This document shows positions 42,252-52,780 of a DNA stretch of 64,000 nt, piece by piece; positions within the stretch are counted from its first letter, which is position 1; the number at the start of each line of letters is the position of its first letter. Under the pieces are notes generated by a model. It ran no database searches and was not told where the DNA came from. It was given only the letters and a program-made list of their open reading frames with translations. A program made the position numbers and the translations under genes. Source of the DNA: Meandrina meandrites (lineage: Eukaryota > Cnidaria > Anthozoa > Scleractinia > Meandrinidae); assembly GCA_963693305.1 (NCBI GenBank), contig OY855910.1:18206362-18270361 (forward strand), in the 5' to 3' direction.

Positions 42252-45200
42252 ATGCCCTTGGCCAATGTTAAAACCCGTGACCTTTCGGGTCGCTTTTCTT
42301 CTGCGAGTAGACTTTTCAAAACAAAAGAAAGAAAACGTCATGCAGTAGATTTGCTAAAGGGCATTAACTCGGTAAAACGAAAACTGGATTATGAAGACAG
42401 GCAGGAGGAGGAAGATAAAGAACACTGGAAGCGAGCAACACGAAGTGTCACGGTAAGTTTCTTTCGTTTTCAGTTTGTTTACGTGCCCGGTTGTCACTCG
42501 CATTGTAACATGAGACCTGCTGTCACGCGAGGTTTATAATTGAATAAAACTTGTCATCTCATCTATACTTCAGAACTTTGAAAACGCTCAAAGAAGTATT
42601 CCAACTGGAACAAGAATTGTGGATCTTGAAGCTCTGCAAGAAGGTCTGAAGAAGTGCTCTAGCTGCATGAAAGGTGCTCCTAAATTTCTTTGAAAATGAA
42701 GCATAACTTGACATGCATAAAAAAAATACTGTATGAAGTATTTTGTTGTTGCAGGACATACAACAGAATAAAAAAATGCAAAAGGTCCTGTAAAAATAAA
42801 TAAAACCCAAATGTAAAATGTCATGCTATATAGCTATATCCAAAAATAATTTATTGAAGATAAACCATAGCAGGAGCCCAGTTTATTTAAGAATAAAACA
42901 TTAAAGCAATAATTGAAAAATAAGTAAAGTGCTACAATATGTGAAAACAGTCACAATTTTGAAGATCCTTCAAATAAAGCTCTCAGTCTTTTTTCTTAAC
43001 TGTTTTATTGGTCTTACGAATCTCTTCAGCCTCTATTTTATTCTGCTGTTGTTGTTGTTAGGCCCCCTCCCATTCACAGAAATTTGCAATGAAACAATAA
43101 ATGGACTGGCCAGTACATTTACAGTTAACTGTCCCTATTGTGGAAAAAGCAACACAGTGTCAACATCAAAAACACAGAGATATGGTAGCAGAGGTCCAAA
43201 GGCCTTTGATGTTAACAGCAGAGCAGCCCTTGCCACCCTGAATGCTGGAATTGGACACACCCATCTTAGCGCTATAAAATCAGCACTAGACATTCCACAA
43301 ATGAACCATGTCACATTAAAGGCAAGAGAAAGGGAAGTTGGCAAAGCCATTGAAAATGTTGCTGCAAAGAGTTGTTTAGAGGCCATATTAGCTGAGAAAG
43401 AAAATGCTCTACAAGGTACTTGAGGGTATTTTAATACCTGACCAAATTTAGTGCCTGTTTCTTTTTTGCTTTTCTTTTAGTTATTCTTTTATGGAGTATT
43501 GGGGACAGGGTGCAGCCCCCCCCCTGAGATGACCTGCAGCTTCCTAATACAAGTGGTATTCTGCAAAAAAAAAAAAGAAAGAAAACAGTGGTGCACCCCC
43601 TCCTAAGAAAAATCCTGACCCACCCCTGAAATAATTCTATTGTACTATTTACATGATTTATAAATACATTTTCATCTGGCAACAAGGTCTACAAAGCACA
43701 CTGTAGTGCAATAATATTATATGACATTATATTAAAAATAATAACATGTCAGTTTTCACTCCCCCTACGTCGGCTTTTCTTGACCTTATACATGAAAGCT
43801 CAGAAACAAACTATCTTAAAAAACTTTTCGAAATTAAGCATTCTAAATATTATAAGCAAACTATGTGAGTCTAAAACTTGAAAATTATAATAAAAATTAT
43901 TTTCAAATCAATTTGTTTTTCTAGCTGGAGAGGTTGCTGACAGCGATGGTCTCATAGGGATAGCTGTTTCATATGACATGGCTTGGCAAAGAAGAAATGG
44001 AGGTCACAACTCCAATACTGGCCATGGGGCAGTGATGGGTGCCCATACAGGGCTGGTTTTAGACTATGGAGTACGATCAAAAACATGTAGAATTTGTGCC
44101 AGTGGCAAGAAAAAAAGTCATGACTGCCGTAAGAATCACACAGGATCTTCAAAAAGCATGGAGCCCGATGTTGCTGTAGATCTTTTTCAACATGCAATAA
44201 AAAACGGTGTAAAGTACAACTTCTACACTGGTGATGATGATGCCACAACACAGGCCCATATTAGAGATAAAGTCCCTTACAAAGTGGAGAAGCACTCTGA
44301 TACAGTACATACAAAAAGATCTTAAGTCTTGAAGCTTTATGCACTAAGATCAAGTAAAAAGTTTCCTGGCTGCTCCCAACTCTCTGTCAAAGTAATAGGG
44401 TACTTAGGAAAATGCTTCAGCTATTGTGTGGCACAGAACAAGAACAACCCCCAGTCACTTAAAACTGCCATCCAAAACATTGTTCCTCACGCATTTGGGA
44501 AGCACCAAAATTGTAGTGATACATGGTGTCAGTACAAGCAGAATCCAGGAAGCTACAAACACAATGATTTACCCTTTGGAAATGATCTACATGGTGATGA
44601 ACTTGAAAGAGCACTTACGAAAGTTTTCGATGAATATTCAACAGATGTTGTTGCAAAAAAACTTGCTCCAGCTGCCAATTCGCAAAGAAATGAAAGCTTA
44701 AATAATTCTGTTGGATCTAAAAACCCTAAAATCAGATTTTATGGAGGAAGCGAGAGTAACAGTTTTCGAATTGCTTGTGGCATAAGCCAGAAAAATCAGG
44801 GACAAAATTATGTGTGCCAAACTTTGGAGGAAATTAACATTGTACCAGGGGTATACTGCAAAAAGTACTGTGAGGTAACTGATCAAAAATTACTTAAGGA
44901 GAAAATAAGGAAGTCCTCAATAGGTTACAAAAAACGGCGGTCTCAACTGAAGAACAAAAATTTGAGTTCCAATGCGAAGAAAGAAGAAAAAGAAGGCACC
45001 ACCTATCAGACTGGAATTGAACTTAATTTGAACCTTACAGATAGCGACAGCCTTTTGGCAGAATTACCAACATTAATAAGAAATCTAACAACAAGTCAGT
45101 TAACAGAGTATGAGAAATTGGTTCCTCCCTTTACAACCCGGCCAACCCATCCAATTGTATCTTATAAGGACACCATCAATTATGAATTTATTGTATTTGA

Positions 45201-46131
45201 CACCGAAACAACTTCGACTGGAAAAGGTGCTCAGATTTGCCAGTTATCTGCAATTACCAAATCTGGAAAATGCTTCAACGATTACATCCTTCCTACATGC
45301 AACATTAGTCTCCATGCTTCTCGTATCAACGGATTATCCATCAAAACAATAAACGGTCAAAAAACCATACTGAAAGACAGCAATCCTGTTCTCTCTGTTT
45401 TTCTTGCACAATGCCTTGAAAATTTCGCAAAATTCATTTCCAGTGGTGAGAGTAATTCACATACTGTTCTCATTGGACACAATTCAATGGCGTTTGACAC
45501 ACCAATTTTGCTTCGTAGTGGTGGATTGGCCTTCAAGCAACGACTCTCGTCACGGAATCTCTTCTTCGCTGATAGCCTTCATCTGATTCGTTCACTAATA
45601 AAGGCTGGAAACACGTCCTTACAAATTGACGGGAAAAGTTGCAAACAAAACCTTTCCGCAGTGTTCGAGACCCTATTCCAGGAGAAGTTTGACGCACATG
45701 ATGCCTTGGAAGATGTCAGAGCTCTTCATAAGATTCTCTTTGATTCACCATTGAATTTAACGACTGCACAAATTGTAAACAACAGCAATCTCAAGCCCTG
45801 CTCACACGCTTTCGATGACATGGAATTCTTGGACGAGCGCTTCGATCGAATGCAAACATTCAAGTACAAACTTTACAATCCACAAAGTGACAATGGAGCA
45901 GTCAAACAAAGAGTCATACAAAAAATTGCTGAAAGCGGGCTAGCTTACCACGATTTGGAAAATCTGTTCTCAAAGGCTCGCAAAGAAGGACTTGTAGCAG
46001 TGCTAAGCAAGGCGCCAACATCGTCGAAATTGACCCGATCACCACGAGGGACAAACAAACCTGCAATTTTATCCAAAATCGTACAGCACTTCGAAAAGAG
46101 TATAGCTGATTCCGTTCCAAATGAAAAGTAA
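42252..46131 (+). CDS. Kolobok transposase fused to DEDDh exonuclease (four exons, one in-frame stop)
   Basis: Exons 42252-42452, 42574-42673, 43062-43415 and 43925-46131 have GT/AG sites and matching phases. They total 2862 nt (954 codons with stops). Codon 352 is TAA (44323-44325), the only break. Exon 1 is basic; exon 2 has TGTRIVDLEAL and CSSC, usual in Kolobok N-termini. A CPYCGK finger lies in exon 3. Core: SYDMAWQRRNGGHNSNTG (D236), CRICASGKK, NHTGSSKSMEPD, YTGDDDATT (D322-324), SQRNESLNN (E475). A Lys-rich linker (about 555-580) leads to a DEDDh exonuclease: FDTETTS (D644, E646), GHNSMAFDTPIL (D743) and HDALED (H810, D815), so all five metal or base residues are present. A helical C-terminus follows (RVIQKIAESGLAYHDL). 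The transposase cuts and joins at TTAA; the nuclease would trim DNA 3' ends. Why they are fused is unknown. Confidence 0.85.
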
Positions 46132-46970
46132 AGGGAAAGAAGTGAATTCTTGCAACACACAGAGATGACTCCACGACTCCAAGACCGCCTCCAAGACGTC
46201 GATTCAAGTGACACGATTACGTGAAAAAGAAAACAACATCAGAAACTCGAAGCACGTATACTGCAAATGCGAACGGCAAACTTTACCTCTAATTTCGCTT
46301 ACTTTTCTTGTAATCCTTAAGTAGATGGAACAGAAAATTGTCTCCTAATCATTGCTCACAACATAGCCTGCGTAGCTGGCGGGATTTCACAAGCGAATGC
46401 TTTTTAGCGGCCGTTTGCACAAACGGCTGGAAGGTCGCCTCTTCTTCTACGCGCGCGAACTCACGCGTGACAAGCTTCGCGCATGCGTAAATGCTGATCT
46501 TGTCGCCCCCGACTTTGCAACTGAACTCGTTTATATTTCCGCTTCCGGTCAGTAAAATTTTTTTATTTTTTGCATGATAACCTAAATTAATGTAAACAGA
46601 AAATGTTTAAAATTTAAAAAAAATCTGTAGGTGAAAAAAAAAGTTAGAGACATTTAAAAAACATGATATTTCTTTTAAACTGGCCTACAGATTTTCCTTA
46701 ATTTCAAATATTATAAAGATCGTATCTGATATTATGTGGTAACGCTGTATGGGACGATTTCACCGTCCCATTTTTTTAGAAAAGACAATATACATTAATT
46801 TTAGGGCTCAAAGTGATGCCTTATATTGTTGCCATGGTAACAGTTTTTCGGGTGAAAGTGTGATGTGATAAATCTATGATGGGTGCTTAATTCCTGGGCC
46901 AAATTTCGTCTAGATATGGTGATCCAAACTATATCTAAGACAGAATATGTTTATTTGTATTAGAAAAAAG
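46132..46970 (+). other. 3' untranslated and terminal region of the Kolobok element
   Basis: No open frame of note. CG-rich patch with GCGCGCGAACTCACGCGTGA near 46450-46472, then AT-rich sequence to the right terminal repeat. GGGACGATTTCACCGTCCCA at 46750-46769 is a short hairpin, perhaps a terminator-like or structural mark. Confidence 0.5.
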
Positions 46971-46994
46971 AAAAACTATTTCGAGCCACCTTAA

Positions 46995-47208
46995 TTTAGA
47001 GTTTTAGTTTAACAATTTAAGGCTGAATTTTAAGCCTGACAAGTCTGCCTTTTTAGGTCTACCAAGCTTACTTTTTAAGCCTTAAAGTTAATTATTTCAG
47101 GCCTTATTAGCGCTCAACCGTGCTGTGTCTGCAAGCCTTAAAAATGTCAGGCTACAAGCCTTAAAATATTAAGGCCCATTTTTAAGGTTAACACGAGGCT
47201 TAAAAAGG
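46995..47208. repeat. Cluster of CTTAAA / TTTAAGGC motifs
   Basis: The words GCCTTAAA, TTTTAAGCC and TTAAGGC recur at least eight times in both orientations. The stretch is rich in TTAA, which may explain why two TTAA-targeting elements sit on either side of it. No gene. Confidence 0.6.
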
Positions 47209-47897
47209 TTAACTCTTTCGGTGCTGACTTTTCTGCTGACCTCCTCCCCCGCAGTGCTGCTTTTTTCCGTCGGGTACGCAATAAAACAGTCACGCTTCAT
47301 TATTTGAAAATATCTTTCATTCTTTTCAAGCAATTTTATTAAGATTTTCAGATGTTGTGCCCAACATAATTCTACATCGGAAAAAGCAAGTTTTACACAA
47401 ATTCATTGCATCTTGCCCCTTTCAGCTCCTTCGCTTGCCATCTGATAGCTTTCTTCCCAAGCGTGAAGGTTGAAAACCATTGTTTTGCAATAGCCGCATC
47501 TCAATACTCAATCTGTTCATCGAAATCGCTTGATCCCTAAACCAGAACCATTATATTCTCGGCCAAAGTTGGCAAAAATCTTCTCCAAAGCACTCTTCGA
47601 TTATAAACTGCTCATTTGACGCCATGTTTAAATGTCCTTTAGCCATAAACAACATCGTAACATGAACTTCTCAAAATAACTTCGCCATCGTGTGCAAACG
47701 GCAAAGGATTGTGCTTGTCATGCTTTCTACTAATGCTAGAGGGTATACAAAGCAATTATTAATCATAGCGTCCCTACTGAAGGCAGTTTTGAAAGGAAAT
47801 CTGGGATTGTTTATCATGTCGAGAAAACTCGACATCCGCACTCGGAGTCACGAAATGGGATGTCGAGTTTTCTCGACAACCACACCGAAAGAGTTAA
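47209..47897. mobile_element. TTAA-flanked MITE, piggyBac-like ends
   Basis: TTAA at 47209-47212 and 47894-47897, with inner ends CTCTTTCGGTG and its complement CACCGAAAGAG. Near the right end, TGTCGAGAAAACTCGACA and TGTCGAGTTTTCTCGACA form two palindromes. About 690 bp, no transposase. The terminal CTCTTTCGG-type end and TTAA duplication suggest a piggyBac-derived non-autonomous element, but Kolobok cannot be excluded. Confidence 0.65.
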
Positions 47898-48285
47898 GGT
47901 GAGGCTATGGAAATTTGGTCTCTGTCAGGCTAAAAAATCAGGCCAAAATTGGGTTATTAGCAGGTCAGACATTTTCGTACGGGCAGCAGGTATACCAATC
48001 ACACATGATAATTTAGACCGTTGAACAACAAAATACCAATGTACAGAAAAAAAAAATGTGTTAAATTCAAAAGGGCTGAGAATCCAGGTTTTAATTTAAA
48101 TTGCTTTTGGTAATTGCATCTGATATTGAAATGCAAAGTTCAAAATCTGGATAAGATTATAATTTTCTTAGAGGCTTGTGTGATTGGTAACCACTGTAAC
48201 TAGTTATGTACTATATTCTATAACAAACACAGCCTTTTTAAATTAGCCTTTTCAGCCATAATTTTTATGTTGACATCAAGATTTA
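47898..48285. other. Spacer
   Basis: AT-rich, no feature. Separates the MITE from the DIRS inverted terminus. Confidence 0.4.
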
Positions 48286-48424
48286 AAATTCCACCTCGTT
48301 ACCATGCTGAGAGATTCCATGAGATAGCAAGCGCATGCGCCAATCAGTGCAACGCTTGTCGCCGATCAGGTTGGCTGTGAAAATTTTACTCTTCATATCA
48401 CAGCTGTTTTTCTGAACGATAAGC

Positions 48425-49813
48425 ATGGATGAACCATCGGAAATTGACAACAAACCTACCGCAGAGACTCGGCTCCGAGTGAGCTCAGACTCAGACGCAG
48501 TTTTAGCGAACTGGACCGAAGGAATTGACGCGACACCGCCGGTAAACAATGGCGGAATTAACCAAAAACGAAGCAAAGCACGTGCCGAGAAGCACATCGA
48601 TTCGACTCCAGAAGAGGGCACAAATCCTAATTCTGGGACCAAAGATCCCACTAAATCACTCAAAAGTGATGCTCAATTGCAAACGAAGGGTACTAAAACA
48701 CCCTCTGGTGGCTCTAAACTTCGCAAGAAGGCCGCGGGAAAAACTACGGCGGCAGAGCCCAGCAGTTCTTCGACTCATTCAAAGGGAGAAAGCGCGCCAA
48801 AAGAGCGTCTAAGCAGTGCACGAAAATCTGCTGCCTCGGACCAAAGTTCATCCACAGATATGGCTGTTGTTTTGAAAGAGGCTTTTTCAGGCTTTGCTGT
48901 ACAGATGAACAAAGGATTCAGCAGTTTAAATAAACTGCTACAAGCTAAAAACGACGACGCCAAAGGCGACGACAATGCATCCGCACTCTCCGAGTCGGAT
49001 GACACTGATGGCGGGTCGGACATTGAACCCGAGGAGCCTGCTCCAAAGAAACAAAAAACTGACGATAACACTGTTCTAAGCAAGGATAATAGTGCCATAC
49101 TTAGCCAACTCGAAAAAGAGTTCAATGTGTCTGAACAAGATGGCGCTGAAATTAACGAAAACTTGGCTGTTATTGTCCAAAAGTTGCTGAAAGAAAAACC
49201 TGAGGAAGATAAGCTGAATGAGATCAAAAAACGCTACCTCAGGCCAAAGAACTGTGCAACCCTGGCTGAAACCAGAGTTAATTTAGCTATCTGGAATAAT
49301 CTTTCAGATAGAGCACGTACCTCGGACATCAAACTCCAGAAGGTACAGAAGTCTCTTATAAAGGGAACAACATCTGTGGTTCAGGTTGTAAATGACCTAA
49401 TCAGCACACCAGATATGTTACCAAAGGACCAAATAGTCAGTAGACTCATGGATGGTGTTCTACTGATGGCTAATGCTAACATAGAACTAAACATCAGGCG
49501 CAGAGAAGCCCTCAAACCAGAGCTCCATACTAGCTACCGCTATCTCTGTGCTCCATCAAACCCAATAACAACGGAGCTATTTGGAGACGACCTACCCAAA
49601 GCGGTAAAAGACATCACTGACACTAATCGAATTACTTCAAAGATTAGCAGGGAGATGAAGCAAAGCTTCAAAAGATCTAGGAATGATGGCCACTCAGACA
49701 GATACCAAAGCAGGTATAAAAACAACTACTCTGGGCCGTCAAAAAACTACCGTCGCCCCTTCTTCAACAAGAAGGAGGGGGGAAAAAAGAGTGCTCAGAA
49801 GAACCAGAACTGA
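48425..49813 (+). CDS. DIRS gag-like protein
   Basis: 462 residues from ATG at 48425, the first start after the inverted terminus. The N-terminal 200 residues are low-complexity, Ser/Thr/Lys/Glu-rich, with an acidic tract (ESDDTDGGSDIEPEE, about 188-203) and a basic patch (PAPKKQKT) that could be a nuclear signal. The middle is helical (EINENLAVIVQKLLKEKP, NLAIWNNLSDRARTSDIKLQ, then INPLMD-type helices up to 'RREALKPEL'). The C-terminus is strongly basic (RRPFFNKKEGGKKSAQKN), likely to bind RNA. There is no zinc knuckle, as is common for DIRS gags. It would package the element RNA. The frame is intact; position and the following pol support the call more than sequence motifs do. Confidence 0.75.
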   Translation: MDEPSEIDNKPTAETRLRVSSDSDAVLANWTEGIDATPPVNNGGINQKRSKARAEKHIDSTPEEGTNPNSGTKDPTKSLKSDAQLQTKGTKTPSGGSKLRKKAAGKTTAAEPSSSSTHSKGESAPKERLSSARKSAASDQSSSTDMAVVLKEAFSGFAVQMNKGFSSLNKLLQAKNDDAKGDDNASALSESDDTDGGSDIEPEEPAPKKQKTDDNTVLSKDNSAILSQLEKEFNVSEQDGAEINENLAVIVQKLLKEKPEEDKLNEIKKRYLRPKNCATLAETRVNLAIWNNLSDRARTSDIKLQKVQKSLIKGTTSVVQVVNDLISTPDMLPKDQIVSRLMDGVLLMANANIELNIRRREALKPELHTSYRYLCAPSNPITTELFGDDLPKAVKDITDTNRITSKISREMKQSFKRSRNDGHSDRYQSRYKNNYSGPSKNYRRPFFNKKEGGKKSAQKNQN

Positions 49814-49848
49814 GCAATGACCAAAATATTGAGGTAAGGGACATAAAA

Positions 49849-51867
49849 TTGCAAGTTGCTGGCAGGCTCAAATATTTTCTCTCTGCTTGGCAAGCCATTA
49901 CCTCTGACAGTCATATTCTTGACATGGTTGAACACTGCCACCTCGAGTTTATTGAAAACCCCTTCCAACAGTATCCTATGCCTCCAATTAAATTTAATCG
50001 TCATGAGGCTGCAATTATTGATGCTGAAATACAAAAATTGCTCTGTAAAGGGGTTCTTGAGGAAGCTGTTCCCAGTTATGGTCAGTACATCTCTACCATT
50101 TTTCTCAGGAAAAAGAAAAATGGTTCTTACAGATTGATCTTGAATCTGAAAGGATTGAATGCCTCAATAGAGTATCAACATTTTAAAATGGAAAGTTTGA
50201 CATGTGCTATACAATTAATGAAGAAAAATTGTTATATGGCCTCTATAGATCTGACAGATGCTTACTATACAGTTCCTGTGGCTGTTGAGCACAGGAAATA
50301 TTTACGGTTTTTCTGGAGAAATACCTTGTTTCAATACACATGTCTACCCAATGGCCTAGCATCTGCACCAAGATGTTTTACCAAACTGTTAAAACCAGTA
50401 TATAGCACATTGCGTAGCCAAGGCTACTTGAATGTTGGATACATCGATGATTCCTATCTACAAGGGGACTCTAAGACTGACTGTAAAAACAATGTTCTAG
50501 CCACCCAAACTCTGTTTGAGTCTTTAGGTTTCCTTATGAACTATGACAAGTCAGTGTTGCAACCTTGTCAAAAATTAGCATTTCTTGGCTTCATTCTGGA
50601 TTCTATTGAGATGAAAGTATTTCTCACTACAGAAAAAACAGAGAAAATAATTTTAGCTTGCCAACAACTGTTGAAGGGAAAACCAACCTCCATAAGAGAG
50701 GTTGCCCAAGTTATTGGTCTATTGGTATCTGCTCTGCCAGCTGTCCAGTTTGGACCTCTCTTTTATAGGAGTATCGAAATTGACAAGAATACTGCCTTGC
50801 AACAAAATAAAGGCAATTATGAAGCTAGTATGACACTCTCCCCAGAATCTATAAGCGATCTTCGCTGGTGGGTAGCTAATCTACCTACAGCATGCAAGAA
50901 TATCGTCACAGTCAACCCAGATATAGAAATGGAAACTGATGCTTCATTATTGGGCTGGGGGGCAGTATGTAATGGACAGTCAGCCCAAGGCATGTGGTCC
51001 CCTGTTGAAAAACAAAAGCACATCAATGAGCTTGAATTACTGGCAGCGCATTTTGGTATTAAATCGTTTCTCCCTTTATTGAAAGGGAAGCATGTGTGCA
51101 TAAAAAGCGATAACTCCACAACTGTCTGCTACCTAAATGCAATGGGGGGCACAAAATCTCCTCCTTGTAACACACTTGCCAAAAAGATTTGGCTGTGCTG
51201 TATGGAAAATGATACTTGGTTGACTGCATGTCATTTGCCTGGTGTTCTCAATGTTGAGGCAGATAAACACTCCAGACAGTTTAATGAGAGAACTGAGTGG
51301 CAGCTCCAACCAAAAATTTTTCATAAGATTACAGACATACTGGGTACCCCTGAAATCGACTTGTTTGCTTCCCGATTGAACAACCAGCTTCCAAAATATG
51401 TTTCTTGGAAGCCTGACCCTGGGGCTACCCATGTAGATGCATTCTCTTTCTCCTGGAGTGATAGTTTCGTTTACATTTTTCCTCCATTTTCCCTGCTCAA
51501 CAGATGTCTACAAAAATTGGAGAAAGATCAAACTTTAGCACTATTGGTGGCTCCCATTTGGCCAACTCAGGTTTGGTGGCCTCGACTACTACGACTTCTT
51601 GTGGCAACCCCGTTGATGCTCCCGCAAAACAAGGACCTGCTTATGCTACCACACTCAGGGGCTCAACATCCTCTAAGAAACCAAATGAGAATGATGGCAT
51701 GTCTGTTGTCAAGCAATCTTTTGAAGCAAGAGGAGTATCGAAGTCAGCTGTCGGATTGCTCATGGCGTCTTGGCGAGGAGGTACCAAGAAACAGTACTCG
51801 GGGTATATCAAAAAGTGGACAGCATTTTGTCTCAAAAGGAAAGTCAATCATCTTCAACCACCTATAG
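49849..51867 (+). CDS. DIRS reverse transcriptase / RNase H with C-terminal DIRS domain
   Basis: 672 residues, opening after the gag stop in another frame. The GTG-like start is uncertain; TTG/ATG choices exist, and translation may depend on reinitiation or frameshift. RT motifs: GSYRLILNLKGLNASI (about 92-107), ASIDLTDAYYTVPV (D134), LPNGLASAPRCF (166-177), GYIDDSYLQGD (catalytic D200-D201) and LGFIL. RNase H follows: METDASLLGWGAVC, ELELLAAHFG, IKSDNSTTVCYLN, PGVLNVEADKHSR. The C-terminal part (EIDLFASRLNNQLPKYVSW, DAFSFSWSDSFVYIFPPF, VAPIWPTQVWWPRL) is the degenerate methyltransferase-like domain typical of DIRS. The last 120 residues overlap the recombinase gene in another frame. Intact catalytic residues. 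Confidence 0.9.
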   Translation: MQVAGRLKYFLSAWQAITSDSHILDMVEHCHLEFIENPFQQYPMPPIKFNRHEAAIIDAEIQKLLCKGVLEEAVPSYGQYISTIFLRKKKNGSYRLILNLKGLNASIEYQHFKMESLTCAIQLMKKNCYMASIDLTDAYYTVPVAVEHRKYLRFFWRNTLFQYTCLPNGLASAPRCFTKLLKPVYSTLRSQGYLNVGYIDDSYLQGDSKTDCKNNVLATQTLFESLGFLMNYDKSVLQPCQKLAFLGFILDSIEMKVFLTTEKTEKIILACQQLLKGKPTSIREVAQVIGLLVSALPAVQFGPLFYRSIEIDKNTALQQNKGNYEASMTLSPESISDLRWWVANLPTACKNIVTVNPDIEMETDASLLGWGAVCNGQSAQGMWSPVEKQKHINELELLAAHFGIKSFLPLLKGKHVCIKSDNSTTVCYLNAMGGTKSPPCNTLAKKIWLCCMENDTWLTACHLPGVLNVEADKHSRQFNERTEWQLQPKIFHKITDILGTPEIDLFASRLNNQLPKYVSWKPDPGATHVDAFSFSWSDSFVYIFPPFSLLNRCLQKLEKDQTLALLVAPIWPTQVWWPRLLRLLVATPLMLPQNKDLLMLPHSGAQHPLRNQMRMMACLLSSNLLKQEEYRSQLSDCSWRLGEEVPRNSTRGISKSGQHFVSKGKSIIFNHL

Positions 51868-52673
51868 GAACAGTCTTGGACTTTCTTTCTGAACTTTTTG
51901 ACCAGGGACTTACATACAGTGCTATTAACTGTGCTAGAAGTGCACTGTCCTCATATGTGTCTTTGGATGATGGCTCCGTGGTTGGACAGAACCCACTGGT
52001 TTGCCGACTGTTGAAAGGCGTTTTTCAGTCACGACCACCCAAGCCCAAGTATGCCGAGGTTTGGGATGTCCAAGTGGTGTTAACTTACCTGGCCACTCTT
52101 CACCCTGTTGAATCATTGACTCTTAAAGCATTGACGTTCAAACTTGTTATGTTGTTGTTATTAGTATCAGGCCAACGTGGCCAGACTATTCATTTGTTAG
52201 ACACTGACAATATGTTTGTGAGTGATAACAAATACACGTTTGTTATCCCAAACCACCTTAAGCAAAGCAAACCAGGAGTATCTAACCCTCAAGTCGTTCT
52301 GGAATCTTTTGATAACCCCTCTATTTGTATTGTTACTACGCTTAAGGAATATCTTACCAGAACCAAAGCATTGAGAGAAAGCAGCCAGTCACGACTGCTA
52401 ATAAGTTATGTTAAACCTTATAAGCCTGTAAGCAGAGATACTGTAACTAGATGGGTACGATCTACTATGAGTTTAGCTGGTATTGATGTAACAAAATATT
52501 CAGCACATAGTACGAGAGCTGCATCTGTCTCGGCAGCAAGCAGGGCTTCTGTAAATCTAGATGACATTCTCCGAACTGCAGGATGGTCATCTGCATACTG
52601 TTTTGCTCGACATTACAACAAACCTATAGCTAAGACTTCAAGTTATGCCAAATCGGTGTTGACATGTTTGTAA
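51504..52673 (+). CDS. DIRS tyrosine recombinase
   Basis: 389 residues, overlapping the 3' end of the RT frame by about 360 bases in the next frame. ATG at 51504 is the first possible start; the conserved part begins near residue 75. The N-terminal core-binding domain (LLMASWRGGTKKQYSGYIKK, then NCARSALSSYVSL) is followed by the catalytic domain: Arg225 in VSGQRGQTIHLL, the His335-x-x-Arg338 pair in AHSTRAASVSAASRA, and Tyr371 in FARHYNKPIAK. These are the R, HxxR and Y of the tyrosine recombinase family, which cut DNA through a covalent 3'-phosphotyrosine. In DIRS elements the enzyme inserts a circular DNA copy. The frame appears intact. Confidence 0.92.
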   Translation: MSTKIGERSNFSTIGGSHLANSGLVASTTTTSCGNPVDAPAKQGPAYATTLRGSTSSKKPNENDGMSVVKQSFEARGVSKSAVGLLMASWRGGTKKQYSGYIKKWTAFCLKRKVNHLQPPIGTVLDFLSELFDQGLTYSAINCARSALSSYVSLDDGSVVGQNPLVCRLLKGVFQSRPPKPKYAEVWDVQVVLTYLATLHPVESLTLKALTFKLVMLLLLVSGQRGQTIHLLDTDNMFVSDNKYTFVIPNHLKQSKPGVSNPQVVLESFDNPSICIVTTLKEYLTRTKALRESSQSRLLISYVKPYKPVSRDTVTRWVRSTMSLAGIDVTKYSAHSTRAASVSAASRASVNLDDILRTAGWSSAYCFARHYNKPIAKTSSYAKSVLTCL

Positions 52674-52780
52674 ATGTACACAGTTACATCTGATCATTAA
52701 AGTGGCATGTTGTTATTGATTCTTCATGTCCGTGTTGCTTTGAAATCTCATGGAATCTCTCAGCATGGTAACGAGGTGGA

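Larger units (their letters stand above)
41827..46994 (+). mobile_element. Kolobok DNA transposon with exonuclease-fused transposase
   Basis: Bounded by TTAA at 41827-41830 and 46991-46994. Just inside lie perfect 20-bp inverted termini, GGTGGCTCGAAATAGTTTTT at 41831-41850 and its complement at 46971-46990. TTAA duplications are the hallmark of Kolobok and piggyBac; the transposase motifs inside point to Kolobok. The element is about 5.16 kb and carries one four-exon gene on the plus strand. Promoter sequence should be in 41851-42251. Only one lesion was found in the gene, so the insertion is likely recent. Confidence 0.88.

Noticed and set aside
41924..42271. Open frame of 115 codons upstream of the Kolobok exon 1
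   Set aside because: No Kolobok-like motif, hydrophobic and irregular. It overlaps the start of exon 1 in another frame; possibly leader sequence.
42745..43061. TTG-repeat tail of a LINE in Kolobok intron 2
   Set aside because: Only a few TTG units just before the splice acceptor; they serve as part of its pyrimidine-rich tract.
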